Assembly (NCBI GenBank): GCA_026645935.1
Contig: JAPKMP010000012.1
Span: 1-64,000, forward strand
Length of the DNA stretch: 64,000 nt
From: Candidatus Villigracilaceae bacterium
Lineage (GTDB): Bacteria > Chloroflexota > Anaerolineae > Anaerolineales > Villigracilaceae
Direction: 5' to 3'
In this document: positions 41,812 through 51,199 of the stretch, piece by piece
How positions within the stretch are numbered: position 1 is the stretch's first letter
How the letters are laid out: every line of letters starts with the position of its first letter
Notes under the pieces: model-generated
Seen by the model: only the letters and a program-made list of their open reading frames with translations
Database searches by the model: none
What the model was told of the DNA's origin: nothing
Translations under genes and position numbers: made by a program

Positions 41812-44631
41812 ATGATCAACTTGAAGATAAACGGCAAGTCCATCCAAGCCGAACCCGGAAAAACAATTTTGCAAGTGGCAAAGGAACATGATGTTCACGT
41901 CCCGACGCTGTGCTATCACAAAGACCTATCCCCCACCGGCAATTGCCGCATGTGTGTGGTGGAAGTAAAAGGCGGGCGTTTCCTGCAAGCTGCATGCGTC
42001 ACTCCCATTTGGGAAGGCATGGAGATCGAGACCGAAAACGAAAAGGTGATGAAGGACCGCAAGCTGACTCTCGAACTGATGCTCGCGAATCATCCCGTTG
42101 ATTGCATGATCTGCGATGCGGCGGGTAAATGCGAGCTGCAAGACCTTGCTTATGAATACCAGGCGCAAATCCCGGCCTGGGGCACCAAGGGAACGCGTTA
42201 CCCTGTGAACAGCGACCCCAATCCCTTCATCCGGGTGGATATGAACAAATGCATTTTATGCCGACGCTGCGTGCTGGCTTGTGAAGAAATACAGGGGCGT
42301 GATGTTTGGGGCGTGGCGAAGCGTGGATTTGATGAAATCATCGTGGCTGGCGCTGGTGTGACCATGCTCGAAGCGCGCTGCGAGTCGTGCGGACAATGCG
42401 TGGCCTTTTGCCCGACGGGCGCGCTATCGAACAAGATGAATTACGGGATGGCGCGGGCGCATCAGGTCAAAAAAGTTGCAACGATATGTTCGTACTGCGG
42501 TGTGGGTTGCCAGTTCGACCTGCTGGTGAAAAACAACAAGGTCATCGGCGTATCCTCCAACCCGGATGCGCCGGTCAACGGGATGGCTTTGTGCGTGAAG
42601 GGACGCTATGCCTACGATTACATTCACCATCCAGAACGGTTGGTAAAGCCGAGGGTGAGAAAGTATCTATTGGAAGGAAAGAGGAAAAGTGATATTCGAG
42701 ATTCGATAGCCGAAGGACGAAAGCCGAAAGTCGGTTTATCAAATATCGAATCTCCATGGGATTGGGTCGAGGTTGAATGGGATAAGGCTCTCGATATAGT
42801 GGCGGAAAAATTCGCGGAGACACGAATGAAATTCGGCGCGGACAGCTTGGGCTTCCTCACTTCGGCAAAATGCCTGAACGAAGAAAATTATCTGATGAAC
42901 AAACTGGCGCGGCAGGTCGTGGGCACGAACAACATCGACCACTGCGCCCGTCTCTGACACTCCAGCACGGTAGCCGGTCTGGCTGCCTCCTTCGGCTCGG
43001 GCGCGATGTCCAACAGCATGGACGATATCGCCAATTTTGCAGAAGCCTTCTTCATCATCGGCTCGAACACCACCGAGCAGCATCCCGTCTTCGGGACGAT
43101 GATCCGCCGCGCGGTGCGAAAACGCGGCGCAAAGCTAATTGTCGCCGACCCCCGCAAGATCGATATAACAGAAATTGCGACTTTACATCTGCGTCACCGT
43201 CCCGGCACGGATATTGCCCTGCTCAACGGATTAATGTACATCATCCTTGAGAAAGGCATGGAAGACAAAGCCTTCATCGAAGAACGTACGGAAGGTTTTG
43301 AAGAGTTCAAGCAAACCGTGATGCAATATCCGCCGGAAAAAGCCGCGGAGATCACGAACGTTCCTGTCGAAAAACTTTATGAAACGGCGGAAATTCTCGC
43401 CTCATGCAAGCCGACAGCTGTCCTGTGGGCGATGGGCATTACCCAACACATCGTCGGGGTCCGCAACGTGATGGACCTCGCCAACCTGCAAATGCTTCTC
43501 GGCAATATGGGCAAACCCGGCGGCGGAGTCAATCCATTGCGCGGACAAAACAACGTGCAAGGCGCATGCGACATGGGCGGGTTGCCGAACGTGTACCCGG
43601 CGTATCAGCCGGTGACGAGTGAAGAGGCTCGGGATAAATTTGCAAAGGCTTGGGGCGCTACCACAGAGGCAAAAGTCGGTTTGACCGTGACCGAAATGAT
43701 GCCGGGAATATTGGAAGGAAAAATCAAGTCGTTGTACATCCTCGGCGAAGACCCGATCATGTCTGACCCGGATACAAAACATATCCGTCACTGTTTGGAG
43801 GAATTGGATTTCCTCGTATTGCAGGAGATCTTCCCCTCGGAAACTTCCGTCTATGCGGACGTGCTCCTTCCCGGGGTGACGTTTGCCGAGAAGACCGGCA
43901 CTTTTACCAATACAGAACGGCGCGTCCAACTGGTAAGGCAAGCCATCCCAACCCAGGGCGATGCGAAACCGGATTGGTGGATCACATCTGAGATCGCGAA
44001 GAGGCTGATGGAGAGGATCAGTGACCGGGTCCGGAAAGAAGCGCCGTACGCAGGCTGGGGCTATAAAAATACATCCGAGATCATGGCGGAGATCAACACG
44101 GTCACGACATCCTATGGCGGAATCACGCATGCGCGGTTGGAAGCGGGAGAACGCCTGCAATGGCCCTGCCCAACATTCGATCATCCCGGGACGCCGATCC
44201 TTCACACGAAGCAATTCACGCGCGGCAAGGGCAAGTTCATGCCGATCGATCATGTGCCGCCGGCGGAAAAGCCCGATGATGATTTCCCGATGATCATGAG
44301 CACGGGGCGGGTGCTATATCACTGGCATGGCGGGCAGATGACGCGCCGCGCGAAGGGCATTATGCAGGTGTATGGCGAGGCGCTGGTGGAAGTGAATCCG
44401 GACGACGCGACGACATTGGGATTGAACGGAAAGAATGTGGTGCGCATCACATCGCGGCGCGGAAGCATCGAAGCCCAAGCCTGGGTGACCGACCGTGTGC
44501 CGCCCGGCATGGTGTACGCGAACTTTCACTTCCCTGAGGCTTCGGCAAACGAGTTGACGCACGCGTCGCTCGACCCGGTTTCGAAGATCCCCGAGTACAA
44601 GGTCACAGCCGTCAAAGTGGAGCCGGTTTAA
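41812..44631 (+). CDS. fdhA: Formate dehydrogenase alpha subunit, selenocysteine-containing (NuoG-like N-terminus)
   Basis: One 939-residue protein reads through TGA at 42955 as Sec382. Domains: [2Fe-2S] ferredoxin (Cys34, 45, 48, 62), a NuoG-like His/Cys cluster segment, two [4Fe-4S] clusters (CILCRRCVLAC and CESCGQCVAFCP), a 4Fe-4S MopB domain (CSYCGVGC) and the full molybdopterin oxidoreductase. The TGA context CARL-U-HSSTVAGL is exactly that of E. coli FdhF, where Sec ligates Mo/W, and the following codons give H-x-x-x-V-A-G. A SECIS follows. Homologs downstream of the TGA start in mid-domain, so two genes are not an alternative. A repeat inserts about 30 residues near 292-316. GAGG precedes the ATG. 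Confidence 0.93.
42690..42754. repeat. Text-like inverted repeat inside fdhA
   Basis: GAGATTCGATA (42698-42708) pairs perfectly with TATCGAATCTC (42744-42754), with CCGA/TCGG words between. It is read in frame as an extra loop between the HHPERLVKP and VEVEWDKAL motifs, which are close together in most FdhA proteins. Confidence 0.7.
42955..42987 (+). promoter_or_regulatory. Bacterial SECIS element and Sec codon
   Basis: TGA at 42955-42957 is followed by a stem GGTAGCC (42969-42975) and GGCTGCC (42981-42987), seven pairs with one G-T, closing a loop GGTCT. The loop GGT is the seventh codon after TGA, as in E. coli fdhF, and the GGTCT apical sequence is the SelB contact known there. Confidence 0.9.
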
Positions 44632-44712
44632 GGACTTAAATCACAACCGCATGGCGACTTTGAATTAGAATAGGCGCAATATCCAAATCCCCCCGGAAAA
44701 AGGAGATTAACG

Positions 44713-45159
44713 ATGACCACCGTCCGAAAACTATTGGAAGTCAAGGAAAATGCAAAGAACTTTTCCGTCGAGTCCTCGCAAACGGTGCTCGATGCGCTCA
44801 AGGTGATGGCTGACGCGCGTATCGGCGCCGTGCTGGTCACCGATAACGGGAAGATCGTCGGAATTTACACGGAGCGCGACTATCTCTACAAAGGCGAACT
44901 TGCCGGCCGCATCGCCGGGGAAACCCCCCTGCGGGATGTGATGACTTCGCAGATGTTCACGGTCAATTTGAATACATCCGTGGAACAATGCATGGGTTTG
45001 ATGAAGCAGCACAGGCTCCGCCACCTGCCCGTTGTGGAAAACGAAAAACTTTTGGGCATCGTTTCGATGCGGGATGTCCTGCTCGCCGCGATCGAATTGA
45101 AGGACAGCGAGATCCGCGGATTGGAAAATTACATCATGGGGTCCGGATTTCAATCCTAA
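44713..45159 (+). CDS. Tandem CBS-domain protein
   Basis: The 148-residue protein is two CBS motifs (about 8-65 and 75-130) and little else: SSQTVLDALKVMADARIGAVLVTD and VNLNTSVEQCMGLMKQHRLRHLPVV. CBS pairs bind adenosyl nucleotides such as AMP, ATP, NADH or SAM and often regulate other proteins. It follows fdhA by 81 nt, with AAAAAGGAGA upstream of the ATG. A link to formate metabolism through nucleotide sensing is speculative. Confidence 0.92.
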   Translation: MTTVRKLLEVKENAKNFSVESSQTVLDALKVMADARIGAVLVTDNGKIVGIYTERDYLYKGELAGRIAGETPLRDVMTSQMFTVNLNTSVEQCMGLMKQHRLRHLPVVENEKLLGIVSMRDVLLAAIELKDSEIRGLENYIMGSGFQS

Positions 45160-45180
45160 ATTGGATGAACAGGGTATGAG

Positions 45181-45209
45181 AAGAGACGCAGAAAACCGCG
45201 TCTCTTTTT
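45181..45209 (+). terminator. Intrinsic terminator after the CBS gene
   Basis: A 9-bp stem AAGAGACGC/GCGTCTCTT with an 8-nt loop is followed by TTT. Confidence 0.85.
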
Positions 45210-45229
45210 GGTTCGGGGTCATCCTTTGG

Positions 45230-45235
45230 TAAAAT
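45230..45235 (+). promoter_or_regulatory. Leaderless -10 box of the first LysM lipoprotein gene
   Basis: TAAAAT ends 7 nt before the ATG at 45243, with no Shine-Dalgarno. Confidence 0.4.
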
Positions 45236-45242
45236 CACGCCC

Positions 45243-46852
45243 ATGTCATTTACCAGAAACATATCGGCGATCCTGCTCGCTTCATTTCTATTTTCATGCG
45301 CTCCTGCTGTTGAAACGCCCGTCACCTTTCCCACATATGACCCGTTTGTATCCACCGGGGGAACGCCGCCCGGACATTCCAGCACGAACGGGATCACTTC
45401 GACACCCGCCGCCTCAGAGACCATCATCCCATCCGCGACCTCGACCCGCCCGCCGACCCCCACCCGCGTCCCGTTGAATATCTCTCCGTTGATCGGAATT
45501 CAAAACCAGATCACATCCAACTCCCCCACGCCCGATGCGGCACGCGTTCTGCCAACTCCGCGCCAACAGGCAGATGAACAGTCGTTCAGCCCGGCGACAC
45601 GCTTGGAAGTATCGCACTCCAGTACAATATCAGCCTGCAAACATTGATGGATGCAAATAACATCACTGATCCCAACACGCTCGAAGTCGGCACGGTCCTG
45701 ATCATCCCGGCGCCTGAGTTGGCCGCTGCGGGCGGAAATTCGTTGAAGATCATCCCCGACTCAGAACTGGTCAACGGTCCCGCCGCAGCGCGATTCAGCA
45801 TCAAAAAATTCATTGCCAGCCAGGGCGGATATCTAAATCAATACGCCGAAGACGTCAAAGGCGTGGTGCTGAACGGCGCAGACATCATCGAAGCGGTTTC
45901 ATACAACTACTCTGTTAATCCGCGTCTTTTGCTTGCCCTGCTTGAATACCAGAGCGGCTGGGTGACCAACCCCAACCCTGTCATCACCGATTACCCAATG
46001 GGTTATGCCGATCCCGCAAAAGCGGGATTATATAAACAAGTGGTCTGGGCGGCAAACACCCTCAACCGCGGATATTACCTATGGAGAGCGAATGCTCTCT
46101 CGACCTGGGTGCTTGCAGACGGGCAGGTGATTCCCATCGATCCCACCATCAATGCCGGGACAGCCGCAATCCAATACTTTTTTTCAGAGTTGGGCGGTTT
46201 CGAACCCTGGCAATATGATACAGGCATTGGAGGATTCGTCGTCACCTATTATGTGTTCTTCGATAATCCATTCGGCTATGCAGTCGAACCCCTGATCCCG
46301 CTGACGCTATCGCAGCCCCTCATGTCCCTGCCCTTTGCGGAGGGCGAAAGCTGGTACTTTACCGGCGGACCCCACGGCGCATGGGATTCCGGCTCTGCAT
46401 GGGGCGCCCTCGATTTTGCGCCAATGGATAATTCCGGATCGTGTGCTATAAGTTCTCATTGGGTCACCGCAATGGCAGACGGCCTGGTCACACGCACAGG
46501 CGTTGGCTCGGTGATTCAGGACCTGGATAATGACGGTTATGAACAGACCGGCTGGGTCATCGTATACATGCACGTCGCCGCTGACGGCAGGGTTGCGCCT
46601 GGAGAATATCTTTTCAGGAACGAACGCGTCGGCCACCCATCGTGTGAAGGCGGAGTTTCCAATGCCACTCACGTCCATGTGGCGCGTAAATACAACGGCG
46701 AATGGATATCCGCCGACGGTCCGATCCCCTTCAACCTCGGGGGCTGGGTTTCCAGCGGCACAGGCATCGAGTACGACGGTTATCTCACGAGCGGTTCATA
46801 CTCCATCGAAGCACTCGATTCCGCCCAACCTGAAAACCTGATCAAACGCTGA
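45243..46852 (+). pseudogene. LysM-transglycosylase-like-M23 lipoprotein, frameshifted (tandem copy 1)
   Basis: An N-terminal part (45243 to about 45578) encodes a lipoprotein signal (ASFLFSC, Cys19) and Pro/Thr linker in one frame; the rest, from about 45578, continues in the -1 frame as TVVQPGDTLGSIALQYNISLQ, a LysM domain, then a lysozyme-like domain (NPRLLLALLEYQSG) and an M23 peptidase (GALDFAP and THVHVARKYNGEW). One missing base near 45575-45580 (adding one A to GAACAG would restore the frame) explains it. Downstream coding is intact, so a recent mutation or a sequencing indel is likely, rather than old decay. The paralogs at 46896 and 48511 are intact. Confidence 0.85.
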
Positions 46853-46878
46853 TTCACCCTCCATTCATATCATTTGGT

Positions 46879-46884
46879 TATAAT
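46879..46884 (+). promoter_or_regulatory. -10 box of the second LysM lipoprotein gene
   Basis: A perfect TATAAT lies 11 nt before the ATG at 46896; the leader would be about 5 nt. Confidence 0.5.
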
Positions 46885-46895
46885 TTCACTCGATC

Positions 46896-48518
46896 ATGCA
46901 ACGCACTATTGCCGTATTCATCGCAGTTACTATGATGATATCCGCCTGTGGGACTTCACCTTCCCTTTGGGGAGTTGCCCCCACTCCAACACCATATTCC
47001 CCGCAAGCGGCGCCTCAAACGGACCCGTTTGCGGGTTCGGAAGACCCGATCATTTTTCCCACCTCGACCATCCCTGCCTTCATCGAAACTGAAAACGCAA
47101 TCACCCCAACCCTGGCACCTACAGAAAAATCCCCCGCCAAAACGCCGAGCGAGACACCTGCGCCACTGAACGACGCTGCGCCATTTCTCTATTATGCCCA
47201 AAGCGGTGACATGCTCTCCGCGATCGCCGAACGCTTCAATGTTGATGAAACAGAGATCATCTCAGATGCCGATCTTTCGAAGACAACGCTCATCGACCCT
47301 GGAACACTTCTGGTGATCCCCAACCGGATCAATGAAGCGACCACCCCCAACATCCAACTCCTGCCAGATGCCGAGTTCGTCTATTCGTCCGCTTCGCTCG
47401 ATTTCGACACCGAAAAATATGTCAAGGAACAGGGAGGCTATCTCAGCAGCTTTAACGACTACCTGGGTTCATCGGGAAGGATCGCGGGGTACGACGCGAT
47501 CGACCGGCTGGCCATCGAAAACTCGGTCAATCCGCGCCTTTTGCTTGCACTGCTCGAGTATGAGGCGCGCTGGGTGCGGGGTCAACCCATCGACATTTTG
47601 CATACCGAATTTCCCATGGGCTTCAACGATTACCGATACAAGGGGATGAGCGTGCAAATGACCTGGGCAATCAACACGATGTCCATCGCATATTACGGGT
47701 GGAGAGCCGGAACCATCACCCACATCGAATTTCCCGAAGGGACCAAACTCCGCATCGATCCACGTCTCAATGCCGGGACGGTTGCGATCCAATATTTGTT
47801 CTCCAAACTACACAGCCAGTCACAGTGGTCACAGATCATTAACCCCGAGTCCGGCTTCCCAGCCCTGTATCAAGAAATGTTTGAAGACGCTTGGTCGAGA
47901 GCCGCATTGGTCGGTTCGATCTTTCCCCCAGGATTGATCCAGCCGCCGCTTGTCCTGCCTTTCGAGCCGGATGTGGTATGGAGCTTTACCGGCGGACCTC
48001 ACAATGGCTGGGGGCAGATCAGCCCGAACATTTATGGACGCTCCCACAGCATATTTTCCGCAATCGATTTTGCTCCCGCTGCGGCAAAATCAGGCTGCAT
48101 CCCAACCACCACCTGGGTTGTCGCATCGGCGCCGGGTCTGGTCGTCCGATCTGAAAATGGCGTAGTGATGGTGGATCTGGACGGCGATGGTTACGAACAG
48201 ACGGGATGGAATCTTCTCTATCTACATCTCGCTACAAAAGATCGTGTACCCGTCGGGACTTATGTCGAAACCAACGACCGGATCGGGCATGCCTCCTGCG
48301 AGGGCGGCGTATCCACCGGCACGCATTTACACTTCGCCCGAAAATTCAACGGCGAATGGGTGACCGCGGATGGTCCAATCCCATTCGTGCTGAGCGGGTG
48401 GCGGGTCATTGCCGGAGACGAACCCTACAAAGGCCAGCTCGTCAACGGCGAGCAGGTCGTCACAGCGGATTTGCTCGGGCAATCCTGGTCGAATATCATC
48501 CGCGAAAAAGATGATTAG
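46896..48518 (+). CDS. LysM-transglycosylase-like-M23 peptidase lipoprotein (tandem copy 2)
   Basis: The 540-residue protein has a lipobox (MMISAC, Cys18), a Thr/Pro linker, a LysM domain (about 108-150: YYAQSGDMLSAIAERFNVDETEI), a central helical domain with VNPRLLLALLEYEARW, TWAINTMSIAYYGWR and LNAGTVAIQYLFSKL that resembles a lysozyme-like fold with a candidate catalytic Glu, and a C-terminal M23 domain (GGPHNGWG, AIDFAP, THLHFARKFNGEW). It would bind peptidoglycan and cut glycan and peptide bonds; the central domain's activity is inference. Three tandem copies exist here. It overlaps the next copy by 8 nt. Confidence 0.9.
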   Translation: MQRTIAVFIAVTMMISACGTSPSLWGVAPTPTPYSPQAAPQTDPFAGSEDPIIFPTSTIPAFIETENAITPTLAPTEKSPAKTPSETPAPLNDAAPFLYYAQSGDMLSAIAERFNVDETEIISDADLSKTTLIDPGTLLVIPNRINEATTPNIQLLPDAEFVYSSASLDFDTEKYVKEQGGYLSSFNDYLGSSGRIAGYDAIDRLAIENSVNPRLLLALLEYEARWVRGQPIDILHTEFPMGFNDYRYKGMSVQMTWAINTMSIAYYGWRAGTITHIEFPEGTKLRIDPRLNAGTVAIQYLFSKLHSQSQWSQIINPESGFPALYQEMFEDAWSRAALVGSIFPPGLIQPPLVLPFEPDVVWSFTGGPHNGWGQISPNIYGRSHSIFSAIDFAPAAAKSGCIPTTTWVVASAPGLVVRSENGVVMVDLDGDGYEQTGWNLLYLHLATKDRVPVGTYVETNDRIGHASCEGGVSTGTHLHFARKFNGEWVTADGPIPFVLSGWRVIAGDEPYKGQLVNGEQVVTADLLGQSWSNIIREKDD

Positions 48519-50016
48519 AAAATTCTTCAATCAAAAAAAATCTAGTACAGATCTCGGAATACGAATCAGACTGGGGATATTAACTATATTATTTGCATTT
48601 TCCTGTAACGTGCCTGTCAACAATCCGGCCGTCAGTGTAGAAGAAACAGATCGGGCGCCTCTTCCCGATTTCCAGTCAACCCCTTTGCCATCACGCCCTT
48701 CCTTTTCACCGGGTCAACTTGTGGATTACACCGCCCAGAGTGGCGATACCCTGCCTGCGCTCGCATCCCGCTTCAATACCAATGTGGATGAAATCCTCGA
48801 AGCCAATGCTTTCATCCCGCGCGATGCCACAACCCTGCCTGCGGGCATGCCGATGAAGATCCCGATCTATTATCGCGCTTTGTGGGGAAGCCCGTTTCAA
48901 ATCCTTCCCGACCATGCCTTTGTCAACAGCCCCACTGCCAGTGGATTTAATACAGCGGCCTTCGTGGCATCCCAGCCCGGGTGGCTGAACAACTTCCGGG
49001 CGTACGTGGGAGGCGAGACAAGGTCCGGGGCTGAACTGGTCGATTATGTCGCGATCAACTACAGCATCAATCCGAAACTCCTGCTCGCGATCCTTGAATA
49101 TCAAGGCGGGGCGCTTTCCCTGCCCGAGCCGCCTGTACGCAGAAGACTACTTGGGCTGGAAAGGCAGTTTTGGGAATCACACTATTTGCAATTGGTGCTT
49201 GCGGCAAACACATTGAACAACGGATACTACGGCTGGCGAGCCGGTTCCCTGATCGAATTCGAAGATGCATCTGGAAACCTGATCCGCCCAGACCCATGGC
49301 AAAATGCCGCTTCTGCCGCGCTGCAATACTATTTTTCGCGCATGTATAACGGCAGCGAATATAATGACGCCATCAGCCCGGAGGGTTTGTATAAAACCTA
49401 TATCGATTATTTTGGAAGTCCTTGGGAGGATTCATTTGAATTGATCCCCGGCAGCCTGAGACAACCCGACCTTTTCCTCCCATTCCCCCTCTCGCAAACC
49501 TGGAATTACACCGGCGGACCACATACTGGCTGGGGCACTGGCGAGCCGTTTTCCGCGCTTGACTTTGCTCCACCATCCGAAAAATCAGGGTGTATCCCAG
49601 CCAAGATCGAATATTTTGCCACGGCAGTGGCTGATGGTTTGGTCGTTCGATCCAGAGTGGATGGGGTCGCACTCGATCTCGACAAAGACGGCGATGAACG
49701 TACAGGCTGGGTGATCTTTTATCTTCACCTCGCAACGAAAGAGCGCGTCTCTCTCGGCACGGAACTGAAAACCGGAGACAAGATCGGTTATCCCTCCTGT
49801 GAAGGCGGACGGTCCACGGGTACTCATGTTCATGTTGCAAGAAAATATAACGGCGAATGGATCCTCGCAGACAGCGTCATCCCATTCACGATGAGCGGTT
49901 GGATACCCCACAGAGGGATTAGAGCTTACGAGGGAACTCTCACAAAGGGAGGCCTGACCGTGACCGCTTGTGAGTGCGGTGACGCTTATACAGCCGTCAA
50001 CGGAAATTATCCTTGA
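48511..50016 (+). CDS. LysM-transglycosylase-like-M23 peptidase lipoprotein (tandem copy 3)
   Basis: The 501-residue protein has a longer basic N-terminus, lipobox FAFSC (Cys32), LysM (YTAQSGDTLPALASRFNTNVDEI), the lysozyme-like centre (INPKLLLAILEYQGG, NAASAALQYYFSRM) and M23 (GGPHTGWGTGEP, ALDFAPPSEKSG, THVHVARKYNGEW). It shares the three-domain order with both upstream copies, at clearly diverged sequence, so duplication is not recent. The ATG at 48511 overlaps the copy 2 stop (ATGATTAG); longer starts lie inside copy 2. Its 3' end overlaps the convergent OsmC gene by 10 bp. Confidence 0.9.
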   Translation: MIRKFFNQKKSSTDLGIRIRLGILTILFAFSCNVPVNNPAVSVEETDRAPLPDFQSTPLPSRPSFSPGQLVDYTAQSGDTLPALASRFNTNVDEILEANAFIPRDATTLPAGMPMKIPIYYRALWGSPFQILPDHAFVNSPTASGFNTAAFVASQPGWLNNFRAYVGGETRSGAELVDYVAINYSINPKLLLAILEYQGGALSLPEPPVRRRLLGLERQFWESHYLQLVLAANTLNNGYYGWRAGSLIEFEDASGNLIRPDPWQNAASAALQYYFSRMYNGSEYNDAISPEGLYKTYIDYFGSPWEDSFELIPGSLRQPDLFLPFPLSQTWNYTGGPHTGWGTGEPFSALDFAPPSEKSGCIPAKIEYFATAVADGLVVRSRVDGVALDLDKDGDERTGWVIFYLHLATKERVSLGTELKTGDKIGYPSCEGGRSTGTHVHVARKYNGEWILADSVIPFTMSGWIPHRGIRAYEGTLTKGGLTVTACECGDAYTAVNGNYP

Positions 50017-50504
50017 TCATTCGAGAGGGAATCCGACTCTAAACCCACCTTGTGAAGGTATTCGCCCTCCTTCAACAAAGCCTTCGATTCTGAATCGTAG
50101 ATTTTGTAAACGGAGCGGATTGAAAAAGCCTTCGCCAGCATCGCATACACCGGGCAATATTTTTCCACCGAGAGTTCGATCGAGCGCAAGATGGCGGATT
50201 CGTCCAGGGAAACGCCATAAAACCGATACTCGACCATTGCCTGTGTAAAAACATTAGGATAATCCCTGGCACGATCTCCGTGAAATAAGACCTGAAAATC
50301 CGTCACGGCCTGCTGTTTTTTGAGCAGAATCGAGATCACGTCCATCCCCGCGCAGCCCGCCAAACCGATAGCGATCAATTCCATAGGGCGCGCGCCGGAA
50401 TCAGTTTGACCACCGGTAATATCCGAGTTCAAACGAACGGGAAAGCCGGATGCCCCTTTCCCTTCGAATGCCATGCGGCCCTTCCAATTCACTGTCACAT
50501 CCAT
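50007..50504 (-). CDS. OsmC/Ohr family protein
   Basis: The 165-residue protein has the two redox Cys of the family, Cys51 in LAGCAGMD and Cys117 in KYCPVY, and the SIELSVEKYCPV helix typical of the OsmC branch. Members reduce organic hydroperoxides or have other roles. It starts 3 nt after the stop of the thioredoxin-like gene, so the two form an operon, consistent with thiol redox defence. It overlaps the convergent M23 copy 3 by 10 bp. Confidence 0.9.
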   Translation of the reverse strand: MDVTVNWKGRMAFEGKGASGFPVRLNSDITGGQTDSGARPMELIAIGLAGCAGMDVISILLKKQQAVTDFQVLFHGDRARDYPNVFTQAMVEYRFYGVSLDESAILRSIELSVEKYCPVYAMLAKAFSIRSVYKIYDSESKALLKEGEYLHKVGLESDSLSNDQG

Positions 50505-50507
50505 GAT

Positions 50508-51080
50508 TCAGTTCTCCGTGATCACGTCCGGGACGTACTTGTCAAGATTACTTTTCGAGATGCCGCCGATCCACATCAGGCGAATGCGGCCAGACCTGTC
50601 GATGACGTAGGAACTTGGCAGGTTCATGGTGTTGAATTCGCTGCCGGCAATACTGCCCGGATCGAGCCAGACGGGGAAGGTCAGCCTAAATTCTTCGACA
50701 AACGGAGTTACCTCGTCCAGGGTCTCGCCCTGGTCGACGGCGATCAGGACAAAACCATCGGAACGGTATTCCTCGTAGAATGCCTGAAGGGTGGGCATCT
50801 CCTCCCTGCATGGCGGGCACCATGTAGCCCACAGGTTTACCAATACGACATTTCCCAGATAATCGGAAAGAGAAACCGCCTGGCCGTCCAGCGTGGTGAG
50901 ATTCAATTCGGGGGAGGGTAAATTCACTTCGACAGGTATCGTCGAAAAGTCCTGCGTTGAGGCGGAGGATAATTGTTCGGGCATGAGCAGAAACGACACA
51001 CCCAGGGCAAGGAATCCGAACCCGATCAGCATCAGGGCAATCAGTCGGCCGGGCGAAGGTTGATTCGAAAGTTCGCTCAT
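50508..51080 (-). CDS. TlpA/ResA-like thioredoxin-fold protein, membrane-anchored
   Basis: The 190-residue protein has one N-terminal membrane helix (about 13-33) and an extracytoplasmic thioredoxin fold with active-site CPPC (Cys88, Cys91) in ATWCPPCREEM, plus the AVDQGETLDEV insert of TlpA-like proteins. Such proteins keep exported or cytochrome-maturation thiols reduced. It heads an operon with OsmC. A TATACT box lies about 22 nt upstream of the ATG. Confidence 0.92.
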   Translation of the reverse strand: MSELSNQPSPGRLIALMLIGFGFLALGVSFLLMPEQLSSASTQDFSTIPVEVNLPSPELNLTTLDGQAVSLSDYLGNVVLVNLWATWCPPCREEMPTLQAFYEEYRSDGFVLIAVDQGETLDEVTPFVEEFRLTFPVWLDPGSIAGSEFNTMNLPSSYVIDRSGRIRLMWIGGISKSNLDKYVPDVITEN

Positions 51081-51199
51081 ATGTCAATACGCGGCTTTTC
51101 AAAGTATAACTCACGAAGTTTTCCGCCGTCAGAAAAAGGGACAAATGTCATCCAATATAGGATGGATGATACTGGCAGGCGGGTTGTGCGACGATTACT

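Noticed and set aside
42958-44631. A separate molybdopterin oxidoreductase gene starting at 43006
   Set aside because: The ATG lies mid-domain, has no ribosome binding site, and is in frame with the upstream gene across a Sec-context TGA with a SECIS.
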